This document shows positions 48,611 through 60,657 of a DNA stretch of 64,000 nucleotides, piece after piece (position 1 is the first letter of the stretch; each line of letters starts with the position of its first letter). The notes under the pieces are model-generated. The model did not search any database, was not told where the DNA came from, and worked only from the letters and a program-made list of their open reading frames with translations. Source of the stretch: Podospora bellae-mahoneyi (lineage: Eukaryota > Ascomycota > Sordariomycetes > Sordariales > Podosporaceae); assembly GCF_035222275.1 (NCBI RefSeq), contig NC_085883.1, positions 2,604,001 through 2,668,000 of the forward strand, in the 5' to 3' direction. The position numbers and the translations under genes are program-made.

Positions 48611-49036
48611 TTTGAAGGTGGGCGGGGGGTTGATGGGAGGGAGTAGGTGCGTAAAGGGGTTCTGGTGGGTTATTTGAGGGCGCGATGGATGGATAGGCTC
48701 GATGATTGTGTTAGTTGACGGTTGAATACTCAAGATGGTCAGCGCGCTCGACGGTGGGCGATCGCGTTGTGATCAAAGGTTGAGGTTTCGTCCATGTTGA
48801 GGAGCGCGGAAGTTTAGCGAGTGACGCAGCTAACAGACCCTTGACACCCAGTTGCCGGCCGGGGTGCATAGGTGGCGTTCTTAGTGGGCTTCTAGCGTAG
48901 ATATGTCTTGGCATAGAATACTTATGTTAACTTTCCCTAACCCTTTGTCTGTAGTGTATTCGACATCAACATTCGTGTCTCGACCAAATTTGAATTTCCT
49001 GAGTTGCTATATAACGTCTGGTGTCCAGCTTGTTTC
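48611..49036. other. Upstream region of the splicing-factor gene
   Basis: Promoter and leader DNA of the Saf4-like gene and 3' flank of the small minus-strand frame that follows. No gene is seen. Confidence 0.5.
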
Positions 49037-49288
49037 TCAATCACCATCCTCTCCGTCTCCTCCACCCCCACTATATCCTCCACCCCAACCGGATCCTCCA
49101 TCAGGCCATGAACCACGGAATTTGACTTTCTGGGACTTGACCTCGAGATTGCCAGGAACGGAATGGTGGATGGCGAAGGTGTTGTCCGAGTCGGGGTGGT
49201 GGTTGGCGTTGCTGTTTGAGTTTTTGTTTTCCTTGCCAAAGCTCATTTCGGATACCGACCGGGACAACTTTGACAGGATTTTACCCAT
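49037..49288 (-). CDS. Possible small Gly-rich protein with myristoylation-like N-terminus
   Basis: An 83-aa frame starting MGKILSKLSRSVSEMSFGKE. The N-terminus Met-Gly-x-x-x-Ser with following basic residues fits N-myristoylation and membrane attachment. The middle is Asn/Ser/His-rich, the segment FAIHHSVPGNLEVKSQKVKF looks ordered, and the end is Gly/Asp-rich (GWGGGYSGGGGDGEDGD). I recognise no family. It lies on the same strand as the Saf4-like gene, 426 bp upstream of that gene's start. It could be real or chance; a codon-conservation comparison would decide. Confidence 0.4.
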   Translation of the reverse strand: MGKILSKLSRSVSEMSFGKENKNSNSNANHHPDSDNTFAIHHSVPGNLEVKSQKVKFRGSWPDGGSGWGGGYSGGGGDGEDGD

Positions 49289-50165
49289 CTTAGGTCTCGA
49301 AGGTGAGGTTGGTATTATGCAAGAGATTTGATAGAAGTGAGGCGAGCTTGGCCAAAACCAACAGGTTCTCTGGCAAGTGAAGGCTCCCTTATCATTGTAT
49401 TTCCTGCCCTGGAACATGTGCCATCAAGTTGTGAATGAGGTATCTCTTACTGACATGGGATGGCTGAGTTCGTCTGCACTGGGCACTGTCATGAGCTTCC
49501 ATGCTTGAGCTTCTGTGAGACCTCAACTCACACACACCACGCGACTTAAGCTAACCGGATGACACAGCCAGTAGGATCACGTTAGGCTCTTAAAACAATG
49601 ATTTGAGCTTTCATCCGGATCTGCTGTAGTTCATGACGCATAGCCAAGACGGGCGTTCCCTTTCCATATTGATGTACCTTGCATGGCTCCTTCCCCGCAG
49701 CGGCCCTGCGACTTCTCACGTTCCTGCCCTTCCATGGGTAACCCCATCACATGTACTAGAATTAGTTGTGGAGTATCTGTGAAACTTCAATTCTTTTTTC
49801 TGTTGAATGGCAGAGCTATTGATGCCTGGCAGCTTTCACCGACCATGGCAGCATCTTGGAAACCGTACCCTCATTCAACAACCAGCAATCTCTCTACATC
49901 GACGAGATTTACCAAAACACCACAGATCGGCATGGTAACAGTCCTTATGCTTAACCAGCTGCCTAAACGTTCGGTACCTATTTTATACCCGGCGATGGGC
50001 CATCCCGCTGTTTACCCCCTTTATCCGGCAATCCCACGTTGATCTCCTCCACGTGCGGGGCCCAACTACCAGGTTGCTGGTGACGACTCGGCTACATATT
50101 GACCATGTATCGTCTTTGGCATGAGACATTTCTCAGAGAGATTGACAACGTTGAAGTTGGTTACC
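49289..50165. promoter_or_regulatory. Upstream region of the second GH43 gene
   Basis: No supported gene. At about 50050-50056 a CACGTG E-box overlaps a GCGGGG, which matches the CreA consensus SYGGRG. A run of TACCC/TTTATCC phrases lies at 49977-50035. No GGCTAAA was found here. Confidence 0.4.
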
Positions 50166-52341
50166 ATGAAGTCACTCTTATTACTGGGCTTGTCAGCCCG
50201 TCTCTCAGCTTCGTTGGGGCACGCGGCCAACTCCACCATCTACAACCCGATATTCCCGGGCTTCTATCCGGATCCAAGTTGTATATTTGTCCCTGAGTGT
50301 GATGATACCTTTTTTTGTGCTTCGTCGAGCTTCAATGCCTTTCCAGGAATTCCTATTCACGCGAGCAAGGACCTGCAGAACTGGAAGCTGATTGGGCATG
50401 TACTGAACCGCAAGGAGCAACTCCCCAGGCTGGCGGAGACGAATAGATCGACCAGGTAGGAATTGAATCGATCTAACTGAGGACAGTATCATGGCTGACA
50501 GCCTAAAGTGGCATTTGGGCACCAACCATCAGATTTCACAATGAAACTTTTTGGCTTGTCACGACACTGGTAGATGATGACCGCCCTCAGGCAGATTTTA
50601 CCAGATGGGATAACGTATGTCTTCCCCACCACCTGTTCTTCGAAGAGGATGCTTATCTTTTTTCTGCTTGGCAGATTATCTTCAAGGGCAAGGATCCGTA
50701 CGACCCAGCCTCCTGGTCGAATGCCATCCACTTCAATCTTACTGGTTACGATCCTGAGCCTTTTTGGGATGTGGATGGAAAGGCTTACATCAACGCCGCC
50801 CATGCATGGCAAGTTGGGTATGTACTGCTTCAACTATTTGAACTTTGAAATGGTGTGGGCTGACCATGGCTGTTAAAGACCTTACATTGAACAAGCGGAA
50901 GTCAACCTTGACACAGGAGAAGTTGGCGAATGGAACGTCATATGGAACGGAACCGGCGGCCTTGCCCCTGAAGGACCGCATATCTACCACAAGGATGGAT
51001 GGTATTATCTCCTGGCTGCAGAGGGTAAGAATACGGCAACCCATATATTCTGTCCAAGTGGACTAAGCTGACCATCTTCTAGGTGGAACTGGTGTTAACC
51101 ACATGGTCACGATGGCTCGCTCAAAGAATGTTTCTGGACCCTACGAGTCATATGTGAACAACCCGGTCTTGTCCAATGCCAATACCTCAAGTCTTTGTAA
51201 GCGCCGAATAACCCATAACAGCAGTGGTTCGATTGACTTACACCCCCGTGAACAGTCCAAACCGTAGGCCATGCGGATCTCTTTCATGATGGCAATGGAA
51301 ACTGGTGGGGTGTTGCTTTGTCCACTCGCTCAGGTCCTGAATACATACACTATCCCATGGGACGGGAAACCATCATGACGGCTGTATCCTGGCCTGAGGG
51401 AGAGTACCCAGTTTGGACACCCATCAGCGGTGAAGTGAGCAGTTGGCCCCTGCCGCCTGCGGCACTGGATATCAAAGGGGTGGGGTAAGTTGTGAATTCG
51501 CAACTTCTGCTCGTCATGTGCCTAGCTAATCTTGATTTTCCTCATGCTATAGGCCATTTGTCAACCATCCGACACCCGAAATTCTCACCTTCTCCAACGA
51601 TACCGCTCTCCCAGCCCATATCACGCACTGGCGTTACCCCAATCCATCCTCCTTTACCATCTCGCCGCCTGAGAAGCCAAACACTCTGCGAATCAACCCT
51701 TCGAACATCAACCTGACCGCTCTGAATGGGAATTACGCCGGCCCAGGTGGTCAGAGCTTCATCTCGCGCCGACAGCAAGACACCCTTTTCACTTTCTCCG
51801 TCGACCTTGACTTTTCTCCCACAGCCATCGAAGAAGAAGCCGGTGTATCAGCTTTCTTGACACAGAACCACCATCTCGACATTGGGATCGTGCTGCTGCC
51901 TCCAAGTGCCAGCACTGCGACTCTCTTGCCGGGACAGCCCGCGGGACAAGAAGAGGAGGCTCTGATTCCGCAGATCAGGTTCAGGGGGGAATCCTACGTA
52001 CCTGTTCCGAAGCCCATCATTGCCCCTGTGCCCAAGGCTTGGAGAGATGGAAAACTGAGGCTGGAAATCAAGGCTGCGAATAGGACTCATTACAGCTTCA
52101 GTGTTGGGCCAGCGGGGAGACAGAGCTTGATGCAGACTTTGTTGTATGCGAGTAATGAGCCTGTTAGTTGGGGGTTTACTGGTAGGTTCTCCATGGAAGA
52201 TTAGGGATATCATTGTGTTGCTAACTGGCTGAAATAGGGGTGCTCCTTGGCGTGTATGCCACGAATAACGGGAGAAATGGGACGACACCGGCATATGTCT
52301 CGAACTGGCAGTATCTGCCTCAGGGGCAGTTCAGAGACTAA
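50166..52341 (+). CDS. Secreted glycoside hydrolase family 43 (xylosidase/arabinofuranosidase type, two-domain)
   Basis: Eight exons: 50166-50455, 50509-50614, 50675-50817, 50879-51024, 51083-51196, 51256-51484, 51553-52181 and 52238-52341; introns are 53-68 nt and about 586 aa result. Start 50166 exposes a signal peptide (MKSLLLLGLSARLSA). The GH43 propeller shows YPDPSC (Asp36, general base), GIWAPTIRF, EPFWDVDGKAY (second Asp) and LAPEGPHIY (Glu, general acid), each restored by splicing. The C-terminal 220 residues form a beta-rich second domain as in GH43 beta-xylosidases (GNYAGPGGQSFISRRQ). These enzymes release xylose or arabinose from hemicellulose oligomers outside the cell. Convergent with the MFS transporter, 167 bp apart. 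Confidence 0.9.
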
Positions 52342-52508
52342 GGATTGGGCTCCCAAGCATAGGCACTGTCATCAAACAGATAACCATTGGATAAACAAAG
52401 AAACAATACCATCCCTACCGTCATGAAAACTCATCACATCTCATTATTTCCCTTGCAAGTCAGTACACCCCAATCACTGCCTTTGGGGGTATTCCAACAA
52501 GCCCCTCA

Positions 52509-54250
52509 TCACAAAACATACCTAAACCCAACCATCCCCTCCCTCTCCCCATCTTCCCTCCTCCCTCCATCCCCCACCCTCAATACCACCTGAGCCCTCT
52601 CCCTCTCCTCCAGCCTCTTATTTTTCCTTGCAAAATGCCACCTCAACCCCGCCGCCAGCCCGGCATTAACAAACATAAACACCGCACAGACCACCATCCC
52701 CTTTGTATACCCAGGCCTGTCCCCCTCGGGGAACAGCCTCGTCCCCAACAGCGGCCCGCACTGCCCGACCATATTCAGCACCGCGATTCCCACCCCCCGT
52801 TTGGTGTCGCTCCCCTGGTTATTCAACGTCCACGGAAGGACATTGGCTATACTAGGAAAGACACCCCCAGCAGCCAAAAAAACAGAAAAATACCGGACCG
52901 AAACGAGGTGTTCTGGCAGGGTTGCTAGTAGCACGTACCCCGCCCCACCGACGAGGGAAAGACAAATGATTGTCAGGCCGCGTTGCTGGGTTTTGTCGGC
53001 GAGGTAAGTGGACAGGATGCAGATGAGAAAGGAGAGGAGATAAGGCGGGGCGGTGAGACCCTGTGCGGTGGAGGTGTTTGGGGAAAGGGACATGGAGGAG
53101 AGGATGGAGGGGAGGAATACAGGTAAGGAGGAGAAGGAGACGTTGAGGGAGAAGTACATTAGGGAGGGAAGGAGGGTTTGCAGACTTTCAAAGGTGGAGA
53201 GGATTTCCCGGGGGGAGATGCTTCGCCAGCCGGTGGGGGTTTGACCCTGCTGGGGGGTGTGGAGGGATAAACGGGCTTTGGCGACGGAAAGTTCGGTTGG
53301 GGTGAGGACCGGGGCGGTGGTGGGGGAGGAGGGGAGGTGGAAGTAGAGGATGATGGCTAAGATGAGGGTGGGGAGGCCTTCGATTAGGAAGAGGAGGCGC
53401 CAGGGCGGGAGAGGGGGGGAAGGGGTGCTGGTTATGGCATAGGCGAGGGCGCCGGCGAAGGTTGTTGCGAGGGGGGCGGCGGAGAGGAAGATGCCGCAGC
53501 GGAGGCCGAGTTCGCGGCGGCGGTAGAAGAAGGATAGGAGGTAGGGGACGCCGGGGGCGAAGCCGGCTTCGGCCATGGCGAGGAACCAGCGGCAGACCAT
53601 GAGGGATTGCCAGTTGGGGGCGGCGGATTGGAGGGTTGAGGCGAGGCCCCTGGGGGGACGGTTAGCGGGTGGGAAAGGGGGGAGGTGAGGGGGGAGTACC
53701 AGGTTGCTACTGTTATGGTGGCCCAGATATCTGGGTTGGGTTAGGATCTGATGTGTTAGGAAAAAAATAGGAGGCAGGCATACGAGGAGGCATGATCTTC
53801 CACATGAGGGCAAAGCCTTCAAACAAGACTGAGAAGCTGTCAGCACAAAGTCCAAGAAACGAGCATAAGGCACTTACTATACGGTATGTAGAATATGGTG
53901 AGCAGCCACTGATAGTGCTCATCGTCAAACCCAAGATCATCGCCCATTCCCGCATTCTGGGCATTCCCAATATTGGACCGATCAAGAAAGGCAAGCATAT
54001 AAGCCAGAAACACCAGCACGACCAGCGTCTTGTCAAACTTCCTCCTGACCCGCTTCTCAACAACAGGGTCGATCTCGATAATGACGTCGCCCAGTAGGGT
54101 GCTGCCTCGTCTATCCTGGTTTCTGGGTCCATGTTGGCTAGAAGTATAAGGTTGGAGAGAAACACCGAGCTCATGCTTATTTTCATCGTCGTCCACAGGC
54201 GGTGGGAACTTTTCAATCTTGTCAATTGCTCTTATTCTGTCGACGGACAT
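52509..54250 (-). CDS. MFS transporter, anion:cation symporter (DAL5/TNA1-like) family
   Basis: Exons 54250-53878, 53828-53784, 53730-53700 and 53649-52509 with introns of 49-53 nt; about 529 aa. After an 80-residue hydrophilic N-terminus (DPVVEKRVRRKFD), the first helix carries LDRSNIGNAQNAGM, the signature of the fungal allantoate/nicotinate/pantothenate permease group. Then come YIPYILFEGFALMWKIMPP, HIWATITVATWG and CRWFLAMAEAGFAPGVPYL, and about 12 hydrophobic segments in all. The 45- and 31-nt exons are supported by the continuous family pattern. Substrates in this group are carboxylates such as allantoate, nicotinate, pantothenate or sugar acids; which one is unknown. Neighbouring GH43 suggests, weakly, a plant-derived acid. 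The start is the first ATG; further upstream codons are non-ATG. Confidence 0.88.
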
Positions 54251-55469
54251 GTTGATATCGTCCTGGTACTTTCTGGTGATGGCAGTGTTGTGGCTGGTTT
54301 TCCTCAACTCAACGGAGTTGCTCCGACGGTGAAACCCGGGGTAATTCGACGGGCGAGCAGAAAAAGGGAGGCATGAAAGAGAAGAGCCGGTGGGGGGTTA
54401 GCTGTCAACAGTGTGGTTGAGCAGCTTGTCTTCCAACGTTGAACTACCAACGACCACCAGCCAGACAACAGCGAGATACCTTAGAGAGGGGAAAGTCGGA
54501 GTGTGCGGGCAAACACATTGGCATCCAAAGACAAGCTCACCCAGCGTTCCGCTGCATGTGTGCGACCGACACAAACATAGTGATGGTGGTGATCGTCCAG
54601 GCAATTGCCTTCACCTGCCATCTCTGGTTCTTCTGACAGCTGTGCGCTGGCTTGGAGAACAGAGATTGATGCAGTGTTATCATCCAAGCTGCCAGATCTT
54701 GCCGCCAAGGGCGAAAGGACAGACGAAGATAAGGTTTCGACGGTTTGAACTGCTGCGGTCATAGATGGCTCAATCATGCCAATGTCAATCCGTCACTGAA
54801 TCTGTGGTACCTGATCCCAAGTTCCCGACCCGGCCGAATCGGTCCGTGAGGTGAGAATGGGGGAACTTTCGCGATACGACCTTCGATGATTTCATCCCAC
54901 CCAAGGGAGCAAAGATAGCGATATCACCAGCCATGTCTTACGCTCAAACCCTCAAATCCCCGCCCTTTTTCCCCAGAGAGAATCAGGCAAGTCATTGTGA
55001 CACACAAACGGTCACGACAGACTGCATGCGGCGGTCGTGATCCTGCAGTACATCGATCAGCAGGCTCCATGCATGTCTTGCGTTGCGTAACATCTTTGAA
55101 GTTCTGCAGCACCCAGAGTCGTTTGGTTTAAATATCTGTGACATCGCGGCAACCTGACGCGCACCTGTGGTTGGCCTGGAAAAAATGGGGTGGTGATATG
55201 ACAGGCGGTTTTTCGGGCTGTACCGAGAGATATTTGGATAGTGTTGTTGCACCCGTGAGAGAGAAGTAGGGTGGTTGATGCTTGCCGAGCTCATTGTGTG
55301 AGTGAGAACAACCTGAGTTTGAAGTCGTTGACGATGATGTCAGTCTGGGTAGGGACCGAAGTTTATGCATGTGAACTATCTAGTGTTGTTGGGATGAGTC
55401 CTGATATAGAGGTTAAATCCTCAATCCATTCCCAGCAAACCAGCTACGACAGATGATCACATCTGTAAA
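54251..55469. other. Region between the MFS gene and tRNA-Asp
   Basis: No gene supported. Promoter of the MFS gene lies directly after 54250. Confidence 0.5.
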
Positions 55470-55549
55470 TCTTCCGTAGTATAGTGGTCAGTATGTGAGC
55501 TTGTCATCCAACAACGCTCGAGACCCGGGTTCAATTCCCGGCGGGAGAG
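55470..55549 (+). tRNA. tRNA-Asp (anticodon GTC) with an 8-nt intron
   Basis: The acceptor stem pairs TCTTCCG (55470-55476) with CGGGAGA (55542-55548), discriminator G55549. The anticodon stem TGAGC pairs with GCTCG (55516-55520). The loop TTGTCA gives anticodon GTC at 55503-55505. The T arm is CCGGG-TTCAATT-CCCGG. Eight bases (55507-55514, TCCAACAA) between position 37 and C55515 do not fit the mature loop and are read as a very short intron at the canonical site. Confidence 0.9.
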
Positions 55550-58128
55550 TCAACCACAATATTTTTCCTTCTTACTAGCTTGCTCTGTCTTTTTTGCCAT
55601 TGCAGAATTCACAACCCATATCCATCCAAATTTGTCGAATGTGCTGCTCGCTGCAAAAGTAACGGGGGCTGGCTCATGGAGAACTTCCTACCGCCTGCCA
55701 TCTTGGCATGTGTCTCAGGATCTTCTTCTTACCAGTCACAAGAAGGCGTGGAGGCCGCACCCGGTAAATAAAAAATATTGGAACCATATGATACTGAGGC
55801 ATCTATATCAGCCCACACTCAACCTGTTGAAGCAACCCAAAAATAGACACTATCGAGATGGAGATGCGATGAGCTGGGCTTCCCGTGTTCACTCGTAGTC
55901 CGTGTTTTCACAACGTCCCGCCGAGGCAGTTATCCACCCGCTGCAACGGCCATCCCGTAGTGGCCCAGAAAACCGGGAGAGCTCTTATCTCCATATTCTC
56001 GTCTAGATTTCATTTCTTGCCGTCTCGTAGGGCTGAGCTCTACAACTCGAAAAAAATCTTTGTCGAGAATCATAGCAGAAAGCATACTCCGAGCTAGCAT
56101 CATGTTAGCAACAGGCGCAGTCGAAAACAGACTTGGGAATTGCCGACATCTTGTGCGTTGAATGCGACATCGTATTTTGGTTGGGCCGAGAAATCCAAGA
56201 AGGTTTTCGATGCGAACCCAAGCGCACTGCCACACTTTAAACGCGTGATGAGTGACAGCTGGTCGGTAGACAATTTGTTGCTGACTGAGTGAGCACAAAA
56301 GTCGGTGTCTCAGTCAACCCTTCTAGAGCCACCAAGTGACATGCTGCGAGTGAGACATGTTTCTTGTCATGTACCAGAAAAGGGATATGCAACGTTGTAA
56401 GTGGCCTCCTTCCTCGCAGTCTGACCCTCTTCGCTATGACGGAAATAGCCTCTAAAATAAATCATGTTTCCTCGGCGGGCACCAAAGAAGAAGAGAAAGT
56501 CCATGAAACCATGAAACCGGAGACTCGGCGGATGTGATCCGACATCCAGAATAACGGCTCCGTTGCCATAGATGGCGCGCTAACGTCGTACGAACCGTTC
56601 GGCCGCGGGGGAAAAAGTGCGAGGAAAAATTACAAGAAGGAAGATGCCCCTTGCTGTTCTCCTGTTTCAGCGGCCAGGATGCGAACACCACAGAACCACC
56701 GCAGATTTGCTCACCGTTTCGTACAAGGGCGAGATGTTGTTTCGGTGACTGGTACAGTGGCAATGGGCGGGATCAACGCTTTTCCTGTTGGTCTCACCGC
56801 TGGCCTTTGACTTGAGGTTGTTTGCATGGCGTGCAGGAGGGCGCCGGTGGGGGCGTCGGTCTCCGGAGAGCGGGCCTGGATGCGGGCAACGTGGGGCGGC
56901 AGCGACCAACCTCGTCAACCCAACCGTCCTCCACCACCAAGCGCTGGGAGATCGATCACGAACTGCCACTGGATTGGTCGACAGACAACATTTCTGGCAC
57001 GGGCATTGCAAGGGGGCCGGATCGACCATGCGGCATTGATGTTTGTTTGCGCCAGTGCGGCCCACGGCCTCTGAAATAATGACAAGAAGAAAAATATCGA
57101 GTTTTGATATGACACGGCCAAGTGCTTCTTTTGCTTTCAGCTTTCCCATCAGCTGGGAAAAGGCGATTCGATAGCGCCGGTACGTGGCCGGTAGTTTTTC
57201 ACCCGCCGTCGGGGTCCGAGTCTCGTGTTTTGGGAAATTCGGTAGGCAACAACTCCTTCTCATTTCAATTTTCATAAGCAACGCTGCCGCCTCATCTTGG
57301 AGTGCTTGGTTCCAAGACTTTTTCCACGGGAAGCACGCCCACGTTGCACACGATCTGATGTGAGCACAAAAATGGTTGCACAACGCAGAGCAATATCTCT
57401 GGGACACGACATTTTGTCCACTTCTTCTGGGCCATCCTCAGTCCAGACCTTATTTCATCTCAATACCTCTAGATCATGGTGGTGACTAACTCTCTCGTAT
57501 TTTCATCTTGCCCAGACTGGGCTAGCCTAGGCAGGCCACTCGCCATCACTTCAAAATCCCAAAACATGGGGTTAGTAGCGTCCGACACCCCTTGAATGCC
57601 AAGGCTAGCTTTCCTTCCTGGGGCGTGTGCCTCAGCAGTGCCACTGGCTGGGCAGCATCTAGGGGTCTTCCCTGCATACGCGCCTCTGATTGGCGTGATT
57701 GGCCTGTCAATGGAGACAACATGCGCTCCCTTGGCAGGGTTGGCAGGTGACATTGCTGAATTTCGGCCATCGGCGGCTCAGATGCCCCCAGCGGCCAACA
57801 AAGGCGTGAGAGGTTGGGACCCCGGTGGGAAAGGGGCTCGGCGCTGCTGGAAGGAACATTGAAAGTGATGATGGGTCCCCGTTTGTCAACCTCTCTCGTT
57901 TTTCCCCATCCCCATCCCCCATCGTCAGCAGACAAACTCACGCATACACGAACTGCCAACACCAAGGCTCGTGTTGCCCACGCTTCTTTCAGTCTCTCGT
58001 TCACAGCCTCACTGGCACTTTTCTCTTTTATACACTCGCTCATCATCACCACTTGCCTCGTGCTCTTTTTCAGTCATCAGCCATCACTTGACCCGCCTCA
58101 GCGCATACATCACCACCAACTACTAATC

Positions 58129-58180
<52 letters not shown>

Positions 58181-58246
58181 CACACTCCTCTTTCTTGGAA
58201 TATTCAGCTGTACCTACACTCACAACACTCACAACACTATCACACC
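55550..58246. other. Intergenic region upstream of the CRH gene
   Basis: 2.7 kb without a supported gene; open frames around 56667-57407 and 57546-58052 (minus) show no motifs. From about 57890 the plus strand is C/T/A-rich and ends in the CAA repeat, a probable promoter and leader of the CRH gene. Confidence 0.5.
58128..58181 (+). repeat. (CAA)n trinucleotide repeat in the CRH gene leader
   Basis: About 18 uninterrupted CAA units, ending 65 bp before the start ATG at 58247. Unstructured CAA leaders are known to favour efficient translation; here this is inference. Confidence 0.9.
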
Positions 58247-59406
58247 ATGCTTTCCAAGTTTCTCACTCTGGCGCTCGCCGCCTCCATGGTCTCTGCCCAG
58301 ACTTACACTGACTGTGACCCCACCAAGAGATGTGAGTAGTTCCTGTCTCAAGACAACATTCCACATCTCGCCATGAACGTATCGCTGACACCCCCGATCT
58401 AGCCGACTGCCCTGCCCGCAAGGCCGTTGGGTCCAAGCCCGTCAACATTGACTTCCGTCAGGGCAAGAACAAGTTCTTTAAGGAGGCCGAGGGTACCAAG
58501 CTCACCTACGATAAGGATCTCGGCGCTGTTTTCTCCATTGCCAATGAGAACCAGGCCCCCACGATCGGCAGCGACGCCTACATCTTCTTCGGCCAGGTCG
58601 ATGTTGTTCTGAGGGCTGCCCCAGGTCCCGGTGTCGTCACCAGCTTCGTGCTCCAGTCTGACGACCTTGATGAGATCGATTGGGAGTGGCTCGGTGGGGA
58701 TAATGCCCAGGTGCAACACAACTACTTCAGCAAGGGCTGCACCGAGACGTACGACCGCGGTGGATTCTCTCCCGTCGCCGACCCCATTGGCGCTTTCCAC
58801 ACCTACACCATCAAGTGGACCTCGGAGCAGCTCGACTGGATCATTGATGGCCAGGTCGTCCGCACGCTCAAGAACACCGGCATTGAGGGCTGCGCTGGTT
58901 ATCCTCAGTCCCCCATGCAGATCAAGCTCGGTACCTGGGTTGCCGGTCGTAAGGATGCTCCCCAGGGCACCATCGAGTGGGCTGGTGGTCTTGCCGACTT
59001 CTCTAACGGACCCTCTGACGGGTACTACCAGAGCCTCAAGATCATCGACTACATGGGTGGCCACAAGGAGGCTACCGAATATCAGTATGGCGACAAGTCT
59101 GGCACCTGGCAGAGCATCAAGGTTATTGGGAGCAGCGGTGTTGTTTCCAGCAGCAGCAGCGTCACCTCCAAGGCCACCACCAAGACTGCCACTTCTGCCA
59201 CCACTCTTCAGACCGTGACCTCTAGCACTGCTCTCGGCGCTACTAATGGTACCCTCACTACTGATGCCACCACCACCCCCACCAGCACCACCGAGGAGGT
59301 CACCGAGACCGAGACTGCCATCCCCACCGGTGCCGCCGGCAAGGTTGCCCTCAGCAACATGGCCGCCATGGGTGCCGCCGCTGTTCTCGGCTACCTTGTT
59401 CTCTAA
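58247..59406 (+). CDS. CRH-type cell-wall transglycosidase (GH16), GPI-anchored
   Basis: Exons 58247-58331 and 58403-59406 with a 71-nt intron; 362 aa. Signal peptide MLSKFLTLALAASMVSA is followed by a short Cys pair region (CDPTKRSDCP). The GH16 catalytic motif DEIDWEWLG places nucleophile Glu119 and acid/base Glu123. Other family parts are VQHNYFSKG, HTYTIKWTSEQLDWIIDG and MQIKLGTWVAG. A Ser/Thr-rich stalk (about 275-335) leads to a C-terminal hydrophobic tail after a small-residue site, the pattern of GPI attachment. CRH enzymes cut chitin and join it to beta-1,6/1,3-glucan in the wall. No chitin-binding domain is seen, so it is closer to Crh1 than to Utr2 with CBM18. Confidence 0.92.
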
Positions 59407-60657
59407 ACGCACACGCCATTTGGACACGATAAGAGGATAGAAGGTTGTTTCAAGTTTTGTCTCCTGTCACCGGAGCTATTTTGCGTCTTCGCCACACTCC
59501 TTACATTTGCGTCTGGCAATGAGAGCAGGGGTACGCTTCCGCAATCCCCCTATTGCGTGCTTTCTCTTGGGTCCTTGCGGAGCAGTGGTCTCCCGAGATG
59601 TGCGCACGACATTGTGATGAGAACGGTCGCCCTGACGGATCTTGTTGCTGGCTGAGCAAATACCGATGCCCAATGTTTATACGAGTTTAATACCGGTGGT
59701 CCCCGGGAGATATATATGTCGACACGGATGGGAAACAGTCATGGTATCTGTTAGATGAGACAAGGCAATGTTTTTTAGATGAAGATTTTTGGCGGCGCGT
59801 CTGTATACTGAGCGAGCATGTTGTTATGGTTTTTTTGGCGTGTTTAGAAGTTGTGGCATGACTGCTTGTTATTTGATAGCTTGGAAGCGTTTTTGTTGTA
59901 AATAGATACCGAGACTTCAACGTATGTATTCGATTGGAAAGACGACATATTGGATTGAAGTTGACGAGGCTCTTTTTCAAGTGTTTTGTGTTGATGATCC
60001 CAAGACGGCATGGGTAAAAGTGGTGGCTCTATTCCGGGTTCCTCATCGGAAAATATTTTCAGGGGTCAAAGGGGCAATGCGAGATCTCCAATCAGCGTTG
60101 CATGCATCCGAGATGCCGGGCAAAAAACGGTGAGATGCATGAGGTCATCCCGCTTCCGATTTTGGGGGCCTCGTGCAGCTATTCTCCATTCAGATTGAAG
60201 GAGGGTGTGAGGCTCCAAAATGCGGGGAACCTCTCACTGAACCTGAACCCCTTTAGCCCTTCAGCTACTCAGACACAGGACAAAGAAGGCTGGGAGCCAG
60301 GAAGCAAGGCAACAGGCTGCCTTGTCAGGCCTTGGTTTATATCAGTAACTGGAGTGTACGACCTTTTACTGTGACTCCAGAGCCGAGAGGCTTGGATCGA
60401 AGTCATCTCCCGGAAACAAAGACACGAAAACTGGAAACCAGTTGTGCTTGTGAGAGGTTTGTAGAGAACTATTTAATAGATCTCCTATCTGTCTAAACCT
60501 TTGATGGAAAAGGGGCCGCTTTTTCACATACTTTCACGTCTATAACACAAAGCCTTTACCCAACATTGCCCATCTCATACTTTCTCCTTACGTGAAAAAG
60601 ACCAGTCAGCTAACAAATCTTACCAGTCTCAAGCACACAAACCCCAAATCAAGAACC
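59407..60657. other. Intergenic region between CRH and sirtuin genes
   Basis: No supported gene; the 3' flank of CRH is followed by sirtuin promoter DNA. Confidence 0.55.
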
